DNA of 36,101 bases from assembly GCA_016716085.1 (NCBI GenBank), contig JADJWY010000006.1, positions 1-36,101 on the forward strand. The letters are read 5' to 3'. A program made the position numbers and the translations under genes. Positions 27,114 to 35,672 of this stretch are shown here, piece by piece; the stretch's first letter is position 1, and every line of letters starts with the position of its first letter. The DNA comes from Hahellaceae bacterium. Its GTDB lineage: Bacteria > Pseudomonadota > Gammaproteobacteria > Pseudomonadales > Oleiphilaceae. The notes under the pieces are model-generated. The model searched no databases and was not told the origin of the DNA. It worked only from the letters and a program-made list of their open reading frames with translations.

Positions 27114-27416
27114 ATTTCAGCCGCAAACCCTCGTCGCAAAGGTTGCAGGACGCTTCGACCTCGCAGCGTGTCACTGCAGCGTTCTCCGGACCTGAATCGA
27201 CTTGTCGGCAGTCCTGCGACAGTACAGTGACCTCCCCCGGATAGCAGGCATCACGCACCCCGGATAGCAGGCATCACGCACCTCGGATAAGGCGAGCTTC
27301 ACCGCTTCAGTTTTCTTGACGGCGGTATGTCCACCTTGCAGAATCGCCGACTCACAGCCGGCATAGGCCCGGGAAGCAACACCGAGCAACACGATTAGTC
27401 CTAAAACTGGTTTCAT
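27097..27416 (-). CDS. Small exported Cys-rich protein broken by a 23-bp tandem duplication
   Basis: MKPVLGLIVLLGVASRAYAG is a signal peptide (cleavage near AYA-GC). The mature part reads CESAILQGGHTAVKKTEAVKLALSEVRDACYPG. Here a 23-bp repeat shifts the frame. With one copy removed the protein continues EVTVLSQDCRQVDSGPENAAVTRCEVEASCNLCDEGLRLKYEAID and stops with TAG at 27099-27097, a consistent protein of about 98 residues. The start is one base behind the stop of the lectin-metallophosphoesterase gene, and the end overlaps the next exported gene, so the three are co-transcribed. Function unknown. Confidence 0.65.
27237..27281. repeat. Tandem duplication, 23-bp period
   Basis: CCGGATAGCAGGCATCACGCAC occurs at 27237-27258 and again at 27260-27281. 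The period of 23 is not a multiple of three, so it breaks the surrounding coding frame; deleting one unit restores it. Confidence 0.9.
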
Positions 27417-27417
27417 C

Positions 27418-28703
27418 TCAATATCCCTTTGTCACCGTAAACTGATCGATCACCTGACCTTTGATGTTCTTGAAATAAAAATCAGCCCGATCCGTATAAA
27501 AGGTGCCAAACAACGCGCCATAGGTCGCCCCTTGCGTCGAGGTGTAGATTTTCGCCCACCAGCTGCCGCTTCGTTCCTGGTCCCTGGCTTCAATTCCCCC
27601 CAGCCCAGAGACAAAGGCGAAGGTCTTGCCTGGGCTGACCGAAAAGCTTGAGGCGGTACTGGCCACTGTTTTGTTGGTCATATTGCTCAGCAAATGCGTT
27701 CGGGAATACGAATGCTCATGCCCGGTTGAAATAATCGCGCCTTTTTGACGGCAGGTCTCATAGGCCGTCCAGCCCACCTCGTCGGTCTTGCCGCCGACTT
27801 GCATATCGCGTTGGTTCTTGTGCCAGGCACAGATACGCCAGGCGCCGGCTGGTGAATTGTTCAGACTGTTCGCAATATAGGTCTCATGATCTGAACGGCT
27901 ACCGCTCGATCCGATCGCTGACATCACGAAGTAAAGATGTTTGAAACGACAGGTCATTTTTTCCGCATAGGCACCTGAACACTGAACGGCAGACTGGCGA
28001 CTCAGGCGAGCCTGTCCAAATGAGCAGATATCGCCAAAATTGCTGTCGCCATAATCATGGTTTCCGGCCACAACGATGGCGGGATCACTGGCACCCAGCG
28101 TATTACGTACTCTGGCATCCCAATCATCATCCTGGCTGCGGTTGTAGGAGGTATCCCCGCCACCACTGTCAGCTGCGCCTTCTCTGCCTTGATCAGGTTC
28201 AGCACACTCTGGAAATTCGTACCGGCGCCAGTGTCTCCGATAAAGGCGACCTTAACGGCTTCTCCCGTACCGGGAGTCCCGCCGCCGCCCCCACCCGCCT
28301 TGGCAGTATTGGTTGACCAGACGGCAGCGTTCGCCGCCGTATAGAGAACAAAGTTGCCATCGTCCTGCATCACAGCCTTGATCGCACTTTTCCCATTCGT
28401 TTTGCTCGACCAAACCGCCGATCCGCTGGCGGTATACAACACCAGATTTCCATCACCCTGCATGTTCAGCCGTACGCCGCCCTTGCCATTCGTGGCACTG
28501 GCCCAAAGTGCAGAACCCGATGCATTTCTCAATACCAGATTGCCATCGCCCTGCAAAATAAAGCGATAGCTCCCGTTCAGAGAGATCAATGATTCGTTAG
28601 CATTCAGACGTTCTCCTGCAAGCAACGCGTCCTTCGCCAGGGCGACACTTGAAAGAAGCACGAGGGTCAAAGACAGTAGTCCGCGACAGAACAAAGACAG
28701 CAT
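27418..28703 (-). CDS. Secreted bulb-type lectin plus metallophosphoesterase, one frameshift
   Basis: ATG 28703 follows AGGTGA and starts the signal peptide MLSLFCRGLLSLTLVLLSSVALA. Residues about 25-135 are bulb-lectin repeats with FILQGDGNLVLRN, NMQGDGNLVLYT and VMQDDGNFVLYT, i.e. three QxDxNxVx(Y) mannose-binding-type motifs, the first with R for Y. A glycine linker (GGGGGGTPGTG) leads to the calcineurin-like phosphoesterase: FIGDTGAG, VAGDTSYN (after one missing G near 28155), VVAGNHDYGD, ICAWHKNQRD and STGHEHSYSR, the five metal-ligand blocks. About 428 residues. It probably hydrolyses a phosphoester outside the cell while held to glycan; the substrate is unknown. First gene of a three-gene operon. 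Confidence 0.85.
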
Positions 28704-28961
28704 GTAATCACCTGGTTTTTTATTAGGTTTGGCGGGAAAAGGCGTAAGCGGCAAAACGCAACGATACCCCAGACTAGTTGATCAGAATTGGCGGTTATCC
28801 GACATGAATTTTCTGCGCATCGCTCAGAAACTGTGCCGTTCTACGCAAATCCTATCACATCATCAATTCCTTCATGTTCCTCGGCTAGCCGTTGTGGTGA
28901 AGTGCGACCCAGCCCTGACAGGCTCACATAAACAACAAAACCAACCCTCAGGAATGCCAGT

Positions 28962-29977
28962 ATGAAACCTACCGTCGCGTCGATCTGGGCCTTTGCCGCC
29001 CTGCTGCTCAGCAGTGTCACAGTCTTCGCCAAAGATACACTGCTTGTCGGCGAAAGACTGAATGCCAAAGAATCATTGGTCTCACTCAGTGGTAGATACC
29101 GCTTCATCCTTCAAGGTGATGGCAATCTTGTGCTACGCAACGCCGCAGGCGCTGCCCTCTGGGCCTCAGCGACCAACGGCAAGGGTGGTGTTCGCCTGAA
29201 CATGTAGGGGGACGGAAATCTGGTGCTCTACACATCGGCTGGCTCGGCCGTCTGGTCAAGTAAAACCAATGGGACGGGTGCCAATAAAGCCGCCATGCAA
29301 GATGATGGCAACTTCGTCCTGTATACCGCTTCTAATGCAGCGGTGTGGTCAACCAATACCGCTCAGGCAGTCGGCGGGACTGGAGGAGGAAGCACCTCTG
29401 GCAGTATTTCTCATGTAGGCACCACGCAGATCTGGGATGCCGATGGGCAGGGTGTGAAGATTACCCGCCCCGCTGCAGCACAGGCCGGCGATTTACTGGT
29501 TCTGGTGTTGCACAGGACGGATGACCTCCTACCCTTTGGCGTGAGCGGCTGGAACCGTCAGGCAGAATGTTACAAAGAAAACAATGGTTATCAATGCCTG
29601 AACGTATCCGATTGCTCCAGCACTTCTGGAGGCTTCTGTACGCGATTCCAGAATAAGTACAATGGTCGCGATCTGGCTCAGGTGGTGTTCACTAGGACGG
29701 CGATGGGGATGCCGAGAGTCTGTTTCCGTCCGTGGATGGACGCAAAGGCGACATGCTGCTGCTCTCCCAATCCTTTGACGACAGAGTCAACAAAGAGGTA
29801 TTCGGCGCACCCAGTGGCATGAGCACCTTCGGCTATATCGCCAACAGTGACGAGTCAGGCTTTCTGTATGGCGCAGTGTTGACCTCCGATGGCCAGACCG
29901 GTGTTCGCCGCACCAGTGGTCCGGGCGCGTCTGCCTGTAAAGATGCGTTGGTTTCTTTCACCGTTAAGCCGCAATAA
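28962..29977 (+). pseudogene. Secreted bulb-type lectin with unknown C-terminal domain, in-frame amber and one frameshift
   Basis: MKPTVASIWAFAALLLSSVTVFA is a signal peptide. The lectin repeats are very close to those of the divergent phosphoesterase gene (ILQGDGNLVLRN, then VLYTSAGSAVWSS, MQDDGNFVLYT). Within the second repeat the expected CAG of NMQGDGN is TAG at 29205. After a Gly/Ser linker comes a domain of about 200 residues (GTTQIWDADGQGVKITRPAAAQAGDLLVLVLHRTDD, GWNRQAECYKENNGYQCLNV) that I do not recognise. A break near 29700 leads to LFPSVDGRKGDMLLLSQSF and the end ALVSFTVKPQ. The length would be about 338 residues. It may be a real pseudogene or two sequence errors; the rest of the protein shows no decay. 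Confidence 0.7.
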
Positions 29978-29995
29978 TTTCAACGAGATATCGCC

Positions 29996-32447
29996 ATGAA
30001 AAAGATGCTGACGACCCGAATGAGCTTCGTGGTATTGATGGCGGTCAGTCCACTGGCCGCGGCCTTCACCAATGGCAGCGATCGCCTGCTGGCGAACGAC
30101 TACATGACGTCGAACCAATACCTGGCCTCGACTGATGGACGTTTCCGTTTCTACCTGCAGGGCGACGGCAACCTGGTACTGCGAAACAGTGCCGGCAGCG
30201 CCGTATGGTCCACTCAAACCAATGATTCGGGCGGCGTAAGGCTACTCCTTCAGAACGATGCAAATACGGTGATAACCCTGAGCGGAAGCGCCAGTATGTC
30301 TGTGAACAAGGGCAGTTCCTTTGCCGATCCTGGCGCAACCGCGTCTGATAACGTCGATTGCAACATCACCATCCGTATCGTGAAAACCGGCAGCGTCAAC
30401 ACCGCCACGGTTGGCACCTACACCCTGAGCTATAACGTCAGCGATGCTGCGGGTAATGCTGCCAATACGGTAACCCGTACCGTCACCGTCACGGCACCTC
30501 CGCCCACCACACCGCCTGCCACCCCGCCCGGCAATGGCGACAACGACGGTAAAGCTGCCAGTACCGGCCAGTTCTCGGCGCCGAGTGCGGCGCTGTATAC
30601 CCTGAACAACGCCAAACAGCGGGTATTCCCGCGACACATTGATACTGGTTTCGGTGGTAACGGTCATGCCGAAACCTGGGATGGCCACGTCTTCGTCCGC
30701 ACACGCACAGCGGGATGGTTTGCCAGTGCCTTCCGCCCTCAGCGTATCGTACTCAACAGTGATGGCTCACCCAACTTTGCCAATGCCTTCGGTAATAACG
30801 ACATCGCGCTGGAACTGAATACCGATGCGCCTGACATGCAGCACAACTGGATTGCGATCATGCCAGATCCAGCTGTTACGGGTGAAAACCCCTACCCTTC
30901 CAATTCAACCGGGGGCTTCTCTGCCACCGGAACCTACCGCACCTATAAGGCGATGGTTTACCACACCTCGCTGCGAAACAATGACAACGATCAGATGGGT
31001 ATGCGCAAAGCGACGATCATCGTCAGCAATGGCAATACAGCCGATGCCGAAGTGGTCAGCGCCCGCTTCACCACCCCCTTCGCTAAATTCACCCAGACCA
31101 ACGGGGCCGACCTTCGCTGTATCGAGCCTTCTGCTACGATCGACGGTCGCCTCATCATATGCCAAGGTCACCCCACCGAACCCGGTAAAATTGATAACCT
31201 GGTTTACAGCTGGAACAGTTCACCCGGTGCTACCACTAACTGGCGCGTGAACAAGTCCATCGCCACTGGCACCGTTCGCCTGTTCACGATGCAGAATGGC
31301 ATTGAGCTGTTCCTGGCCAATGGCAGCACACTTACCGGCGTAATGCAGGACACCGCAGGCGTGCGTCGCCAACTTAATGGTCCAGCCATTGCCAGTGGCA
31401 GCTGGGTACACGTTGCATTCAGTTACAACCCGTTTAACAAGAACCAGTCACTGTGGGTGAATGGCGCACGCGTGGCCAACACCACGGTCACCGGCTTTGG
31501 CACGCTACAGACATCGGGTGCCGTGCAGGTCGGCCCGGTCAACTCAACGGCCAGCATTCCATCGCACCTGACGTCTCTGCGCGTAACCAGGCATCTGCAG
31601 TGGATCGCTTCAGCAGCGCTGCCGCAAGCCTTGGCGAGACCCTGTTCAACGATGTGATTCTGTCAAAGCAGCGTACGACCTCCTGTGCAAGCTGCCATCA
31701 GCCCAGGTCTTGCATTTACCGACGGTAACCCGCTTGCGAAAGGCAACGAACCCACAGATGCGGGGGTACGTAACGCACCCACACTGCTCAACCGCTTGTT
31801 CTCATCCTTCCAGGGATGGAGCGGTAATGCGGCCTCTCTCGATCGTCAGGCATTGATTCCAATCCCGGCTGCCCACGAGATTAATCTGCCCATCGCGGAA
31901 GCGATCCAGCGCCTGACCAGCAACGCAACTTATAACAGTCGCTTCCAAAGCGTTTATGGCCAGGCACCCAACGTCGAAAATGTCGCTGCGGCATTAGCCA
32001 GCTTCCAGGGCAACTCAATTCACGCCGCGTAACCGCGTGGATGAATACCGCGCCGGCAACCGGACGGTTCTCACGGCGTCGGAAGCACGCGGACTCCTAC
32101 TGTTTGAAGGTAAAGCGCGCTGCAGCGGTTGCCATGCTGGACAGAACTACACCGACGAAAGCTTCCGTAACAATGGACTAGCCACCAATACGGACATCGG
32201 GCGTGCCGACCAGACCGGACGCGACCGGGACTTCCGCCTGCAGAAAGTAGCGACCTTGCGTGAGCTCCAATCAACCGAGCCGTTCATGCACGATGGCAGT
32301 ATCGATACCCTGTTGGAGGTGATCACCGCTTATAACGCCGGTGGACTGGGAGACCCCATGGCGGATACCGACATCCGTCCGCTGGAACTGAGTAACCAGG
32401 AAATGCTGGATCTCGAAGCCTTTCTGAAAGCGTTGTCAGCCAATTGA
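29996..32447 (+). CDS. Secreted bulb-lectin/Ig/LamG-like/di-heme peroxidase fusion, frame-broken
   Basis: A protein of about 817 residues. Signal peptide MKKMLTTRMSFVVLMAVSPLAAA; bulb-lectin repeats (25-90, YLQGDGNLVLRN); an Ig-like DUF5011-type domain (92-165, SFADPGATASDNVDCNITI...VGTYTLSYNVSDAAGNAA); a Pro/Thr linker; an unknown domain (195-400); a LamG-like part (about 400-520, GSWVHVAFSYNPFNKNQSLWVNG). After a break near 31585 comes QASAVDRFSSAAASLGETLFNDVILS and a MauG/CcpA-type di-heme module with CASCH (31684-31698), AGVRNAPTLLNRLF, CSGCH (32121-32135) and FMHDGSIDTLLEVITAYNAGG. Further breaks lie near 31705 and 32022. No start or ribosome site lies between LamG and peroxidase, so a single protein is likely. 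It probably catalyses heme-dependent oxidation or peroxide reduction outside the cytoplasm. Confidence 0.8.
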
Positions 32448-32465
32448 TAACCACATGCACATTGC

Positions 32466-33179
32466 ATGACTGAATTGATCAGGAAGGAAAAGAACGCTCA
32501 CCCGCCGGACCCAAAAGTCTGGTGGGGGCGTGACCTTGTTTGTCGGTCTCCTGGCAGTCTTCATGCTGAGACCCGGTCTGGAAGATCGCATCAACACTCA
32601 AGGCGTCATTAAAGAGCTCGCCTCGACATCAACCGGCAGAGCCCCTGATCGCCGACGCTTTTTTGATGTTTCCCACGCTGGCATGAGCCACATCATGTAT
32701 AACCTGATACTGGACGCGGATATAAAAGATACCGCCCTCATCGTCGCGCTTGCCCAGCGTGAACGACAGGAATCCAGTCCGGCCATCCGTCAGCGGCTGA
32801 TAGACCTCATCAGCGATGCATCGACCAATACGGCCTTATCTTACAGTGATGAAATCAATGATTTTCTGACCCGGGCGGCGATGGATCCAGCGCCCGAAAT
32901 CAATCAAGCGGCCAAGGTCCGCCATGCCGGTATACCGCCCGGTTCAGTGAAGCGCCTGAATCCGTTCTGGCGGATTATCTGCTGGATTCTTCAGCCGAGG
33001 TCAGGGGCGAAGTCTATGAGATCCTTCAAAGCCCAAGATTCAAGCACGACAATGGACTCGATCCAGAGCTTGTCCTTGCACTCCAATCGTTACTTGAAGC
33101 CGACTATTTGCGCGTCTCACCCGCAGAACAGGCATCCATTCAGCTCTTATTGAAAACCAGTACAGATAGCAAACTGTAA
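32466..33179 (+). CDS. Hypothetical membrane-anchored alpha-helical protein, frame-broken
   Basis: A charged start (MTELIRKEKNAHPPDPKVWWGRDL) is followed by one hydrophobic segment VGLLAVFMLRPGL, then a soluble helical part: GVIKELASTSTG, RRFFDVSHAGMSHIMYNLIL, TALIVALAQRERQESSPAIRQRLIDLISDAS, FLTRAAMDPAPEINQAAKVRHA. In the last frame FSEAPESVLADYLLDSSAEVRGEVYEILQS and ELVLALQSLLEADYLRVSPAEQASIQLLL follow, with TAA at 33177. The repeated helix pairs resemble HEAT-like repeats. Breaks lie near 32525 and 32930. No family is assigned. It follows the lectin-peroxidase gene by 18 bases and could act with it. Confidence 0.6.
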
Positions 33180-33188
33180 CTTCACGAG

Positions 33189-33205
33189 CAGTACAGGTAT
33201 ACTGG
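33189..33205 (+). promoter_or_regulatory. Operator-like site upstream of the MocR gene
   Basis: CAGTACAGGTATACTGG contains CAGTACAG, the core of the repeats in front of DUF1127-LysE, and an inverted CCAGTATAC. TATACT inside it could be the -10 box of the MocR gene, 30-35 bases before its start, which would allow autoregulation. Inferred from similarity only. Confidence 0.45.
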
Positions 33206-33238
33206 CCATCCAAAGTCCCGATGACAGATAGGTGCGTT

Positions 33239-34661
33239 ATGCAAACCACCCTTTACACGCAAATTGCTGAAAATCTGCAGAGCCAGATACGCGAAGGCGC
33301 GCTTAAGGTCGGCGAGCGCATCCCCTCAGTCAGGCGTCAGGCCCAAATTCACAGCGTCAGCATTGCGACCATCAACATGGCGTATGCTCAGCTTGAAGAT
33401 AAAGGCTGGATAGAAGCCCGCCCCAAAAGCGGGTACTTCGTCAAACCGATGCCTTCAAGTCCGCTGGGATTACCGCAATTGTCTGAAAAAGTCAGCACGC
33501 GACCGCGACCGGCGAATTTGAACCAACTGGTCATGGAAGTGCAGCGCGACGCCGCAGAGCGCAAGGGCCATAGCATGAGCTCTGCCATTCCGGCACTGGA
33601 TTTCCCCATCCTGGCCCATGTTCAAAAACGCTACACCCAGATCAGCCGTACACGGCGGATTCTGGGCGCGGGCTACGACGCGCCGGAAGGCAATCTGAAC
33701 CTGCGCCAGGAAATTGCTCGCCGAGCGGCTGAGGCAGGGTATAGCGTGGCGCCAGAGTCCATCGTCACCACTGCGGGGTGCCAGAATGCTTTGTATCTCT
33801 GTCTGCAGGTGCTTACCCAACGTGGAGACATCGTTGCGGTCGAGTCACCCTGTTACTACGGACTTCTGCAGATGCTGGAAGCCCTCGGCCTGCGCGCCAT
33901 CGAGATTCCCTCACGCCCCGATACCGGCATGAGCCTGGAAGCCCTGCAGCTGGCACTGACTCAGTGGCCGGTGAAAGCCATCCTCACGGTCGCTAATTTC
34001 TCCAACCCAATGGGCTCCTGATTCCTGACGAGGCAAAACAGACACTGGTCAAACTCGCCAACCGCTTCGATGTACCGATAATCGAGGACGACATATACGG
34101 CGACCTCTATTTTGGTGAACACCGCCCGGTGCCGATCAAGGCTTATGATACCCAGGGGCGTGTGCTCTCCTGCGGGTCCGTTTCCAAGACGCTGGATCCC
34201 CAGTTCAGAACCGGCTGGGTCCTTCCCGGCCGCTACCAGGAAGCCCTGGTTCATCGAAAATTTATTCATACCGTCGCCAATCCTACTCTCCCCCAACTCG
34301 TTCTGGCTGAAATACTCAATACCGGTTTATATGACCGGCATTTACGAATGGCACGAGAAACGTATCGTCAACGCGCCCTGGAACTTCGCGACTTGCTCAC
34401 GCGCCATTTTCCGGCAGGAACACGGGTCAGTCAGCCGCAAGGGGGACTGGTCTCCTGGATTGAGCTGCCGGAGGGCATCAATACGACCCAGCTCTACCAT
34501 ACCGCGCACAACGAAAGGTATTCTTTTTCGCACCCGGCGAAATATTTTCAGCCAGTGGCCAGTATCGCCATTCCATGCGACTGAGTTTTGCGCAGGGCTG
34601 GTCAAAGGAACGTATTCAACAACTGACTCGACTCGGTGAAATCATCAAGGCGCATCTATAA
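33239..34661 (+). CDS. MocR-type regulator: GntR HTH plus class I aminotransferase-like domain, frame-broken
   Basis: Residues 1-70 are a GntR winged helix: TLYTQIAENLQSQIREGALKVGERIPSVRRQAQIHSVSIATINMAYAQLEDKGWIEARPKSGYFV. The rest is a PLP-dependent fold type I domain: RRILGAGYDAPEGNLNLRQEIARR, IVTTAGCQNALYLCLQVLTQRGD, YYGLLQMLEALG, SNPMGS, VPIIEDDIYGDLYF (PLP-binding Asp), SCGSVSKTLDPQFRTGWVLPG (PLP lysine) and MRLSFAQGWSKERIQQL at the end. Two breaks lie near 34018 and 34580. ATG 33239 is preferred over ATG 33221 because AGGT precedes it. Members of this subfamily often control DUF1127 and LysE-type genes. The yciH-like gene starts three bases after its stop. Confidence 0.9.
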
Positions 34662-34663
34662 CC

Positions 34664-35088
34664 ATGACTGACAAACGCCAATGGCTCGCTGGCAGACCTC
34701 AAAAAACACTGAACCCGACTGATGAACCCGAGCACTCAGGTGACGAAGCTTTGCCGGCCAAAGGTCAGGTGTACTCCACCGAACACGGTCGACTGTGTCC
34801 AGACTGTGGCCATCCTGTCAAGCAGTGCTAATGCAAAGCCCAGCAAGGGCTGCGCCCAAACCGGGCGGAAAAGGTCCAGATTCGGCGTGAAACCAAAGGC
34901 CGAAAAGGCAAAGGGGTTACGGTAATTGAAGGCCTGCCGCTGGATCGACTGAACTGGAACAATTAGCTAAGGCGCTCAGACAACATTGCGGTGTGGGCGG
35001 CACCTGCCACCCCGGACCGATTGAACTGCAGGGTGAGCAGCAGGCCAAAGCCAAGGCTTTTCTGCAGCAGCGGGGCCTGATGAAGTAA
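34664..35088 (+). CDS. yciH: YciH/SUI1-family translation initiation factor-like protein, frame-broken
   Basis: The product starts MTDKRQWLAGRPQKTLNPTD, then VYSTEHGRLCPDCGHPVKQC with a four-cysteine cluster (CPDC...C-x-C after one frame change). IRRETKGRKGKGVTVIEGLPLD follows, the diagnostic SUI1/eIF1 motif, and in other frames QLAKALRQHCGVGGTCHPGPIELQGEQQAKAKAFLQQRGLMK with TAA at 35086. About 141 residues, slightly longer than the usual 108-120 because of the N-terminal tail. Bacterial YciH is an eIF1 homologue that affects initiation fidelity, with a proposed stress role. Breaks lie near 34829 and 34962. It is co-directional with the MocR gene, which ends three bases earlier. Confidence 0.85.
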
Positions 35089-35092
35089 GCTA

Positions 35093-35560
35093 TTAATGCA
35101 CGACCCTTACGTGCCCGCAGCCTGTTTCAGCGTCCAAACGATCCAGACGAAAACCCAGGTGGTATTCACAAAAATCTGACCACAATGAAGGCTGCGTCAA
35201 AACCTTGAGTGAAAACATCCAGCTAGAGGATTCCCTTTGCCTGAACCCGGAGAGCCGATGGCAGCCCAGATCAATAACCTCCTCCGCAGACGTATTTTTA
35301 CCGAGTTGGCGAAACTGGTGAGCCAGGCACACTGCGGTTAACGCAATCAATGTGGGTCCGTAGCCATCCCCCTCGGGATACTGCGAGACAATAAGAGAGG
35401 CCGATTCAAAAGCACACCCACAGTAATTCAAGGCGGTTGTCTGTCGCCCCTGTTGCCGATGGCAATTCGCCAGACACAGCCACCTGACCGCATGTTCCGA
35501 CAGTTTTTGCTCTGATTCCCTTTCCATTTGTTCGTAATGATTCAAGCACAAAAATCGCAT
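35093..35560 (-). CDS. Hypothetical Cys/His-containing helical protein, divergent from imelysin
   Basis: An intact gene of 155 residues starting MRFLCLNHYEQMERES at ATG 35560 with GTGGGG upstream. It reads WLCLANCHRQQGRQTTALNYCGCAFESASLIVSQYP, then TLIALTAVCLAHQFRQLGK and FCEYHLGFRLDRLDAETGCGHVRVVH. The helical pattern recalls a TPR-like repeat, but no family is recognised. No signal peptide. A Fur-box-like sequence lies 19 bases upstream of its start, so it may be iron-regulated together with the divergent imelysin gene. Confidence 0.65.
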   Translation of the reverse strand: MRFLCLNHYEQMERESEQKLSEHAVRWLCLANCHRQQGRQTTALNYCGCAFESASLIVSQYPEGDGYGPTLIALTAVCLAHQFRQLGKNTSAEEVIDLGCHRLSGFRQRESSSWMFSLKVLTQPSLWSDFCEYHLGFRLDRLDAETGCGHVRVVH

Positions 35561-35578
35561 GGCAAACCCCACTTAAAC

Positions 35579-35597
35579 GATATTGATTATCATTTAG
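35579..35597. promoter_or_regulatory. Fur-box-like site proximal to the hypothetical gene
   Basis: GATATTGATTATCATTTAG matches the 19-bp consensus GATAATGATAATCATTATC at 14 positions by eye. It lies between the divergent start codons, close to the minus-strand gene. Confidence 0.6.
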
Positions 35598-35631
35598 ATG
35601 TAGAATAATTGCCTTACCGCCCTCTCGTCAA

Positions 35632-35650
35632 TATAATGCGAATCATTATT
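35632..35650. promoter_or_regulatory. Fur-box-like site proximal to the imelysin gene
   Basis: TATAATGCGAATCATTATT matches the Fur consensus at 15 of 19 positions by eye, and further TATTAT repeats follow. It ends 22 bases before ATG 35673, where a bound repressor would block transcription or initiation. Confidence 0.72.
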
Positions 35651-35672
35651 ATTATACTCTCGAGGACAGTTT

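Noticed and set aside
33221..33238. Upstream ATG 33221 as the start of the MocR gene
   Set aside because: It adds only six residues, has no ribosome binding site, and the HTH begins right after ATG 33239.
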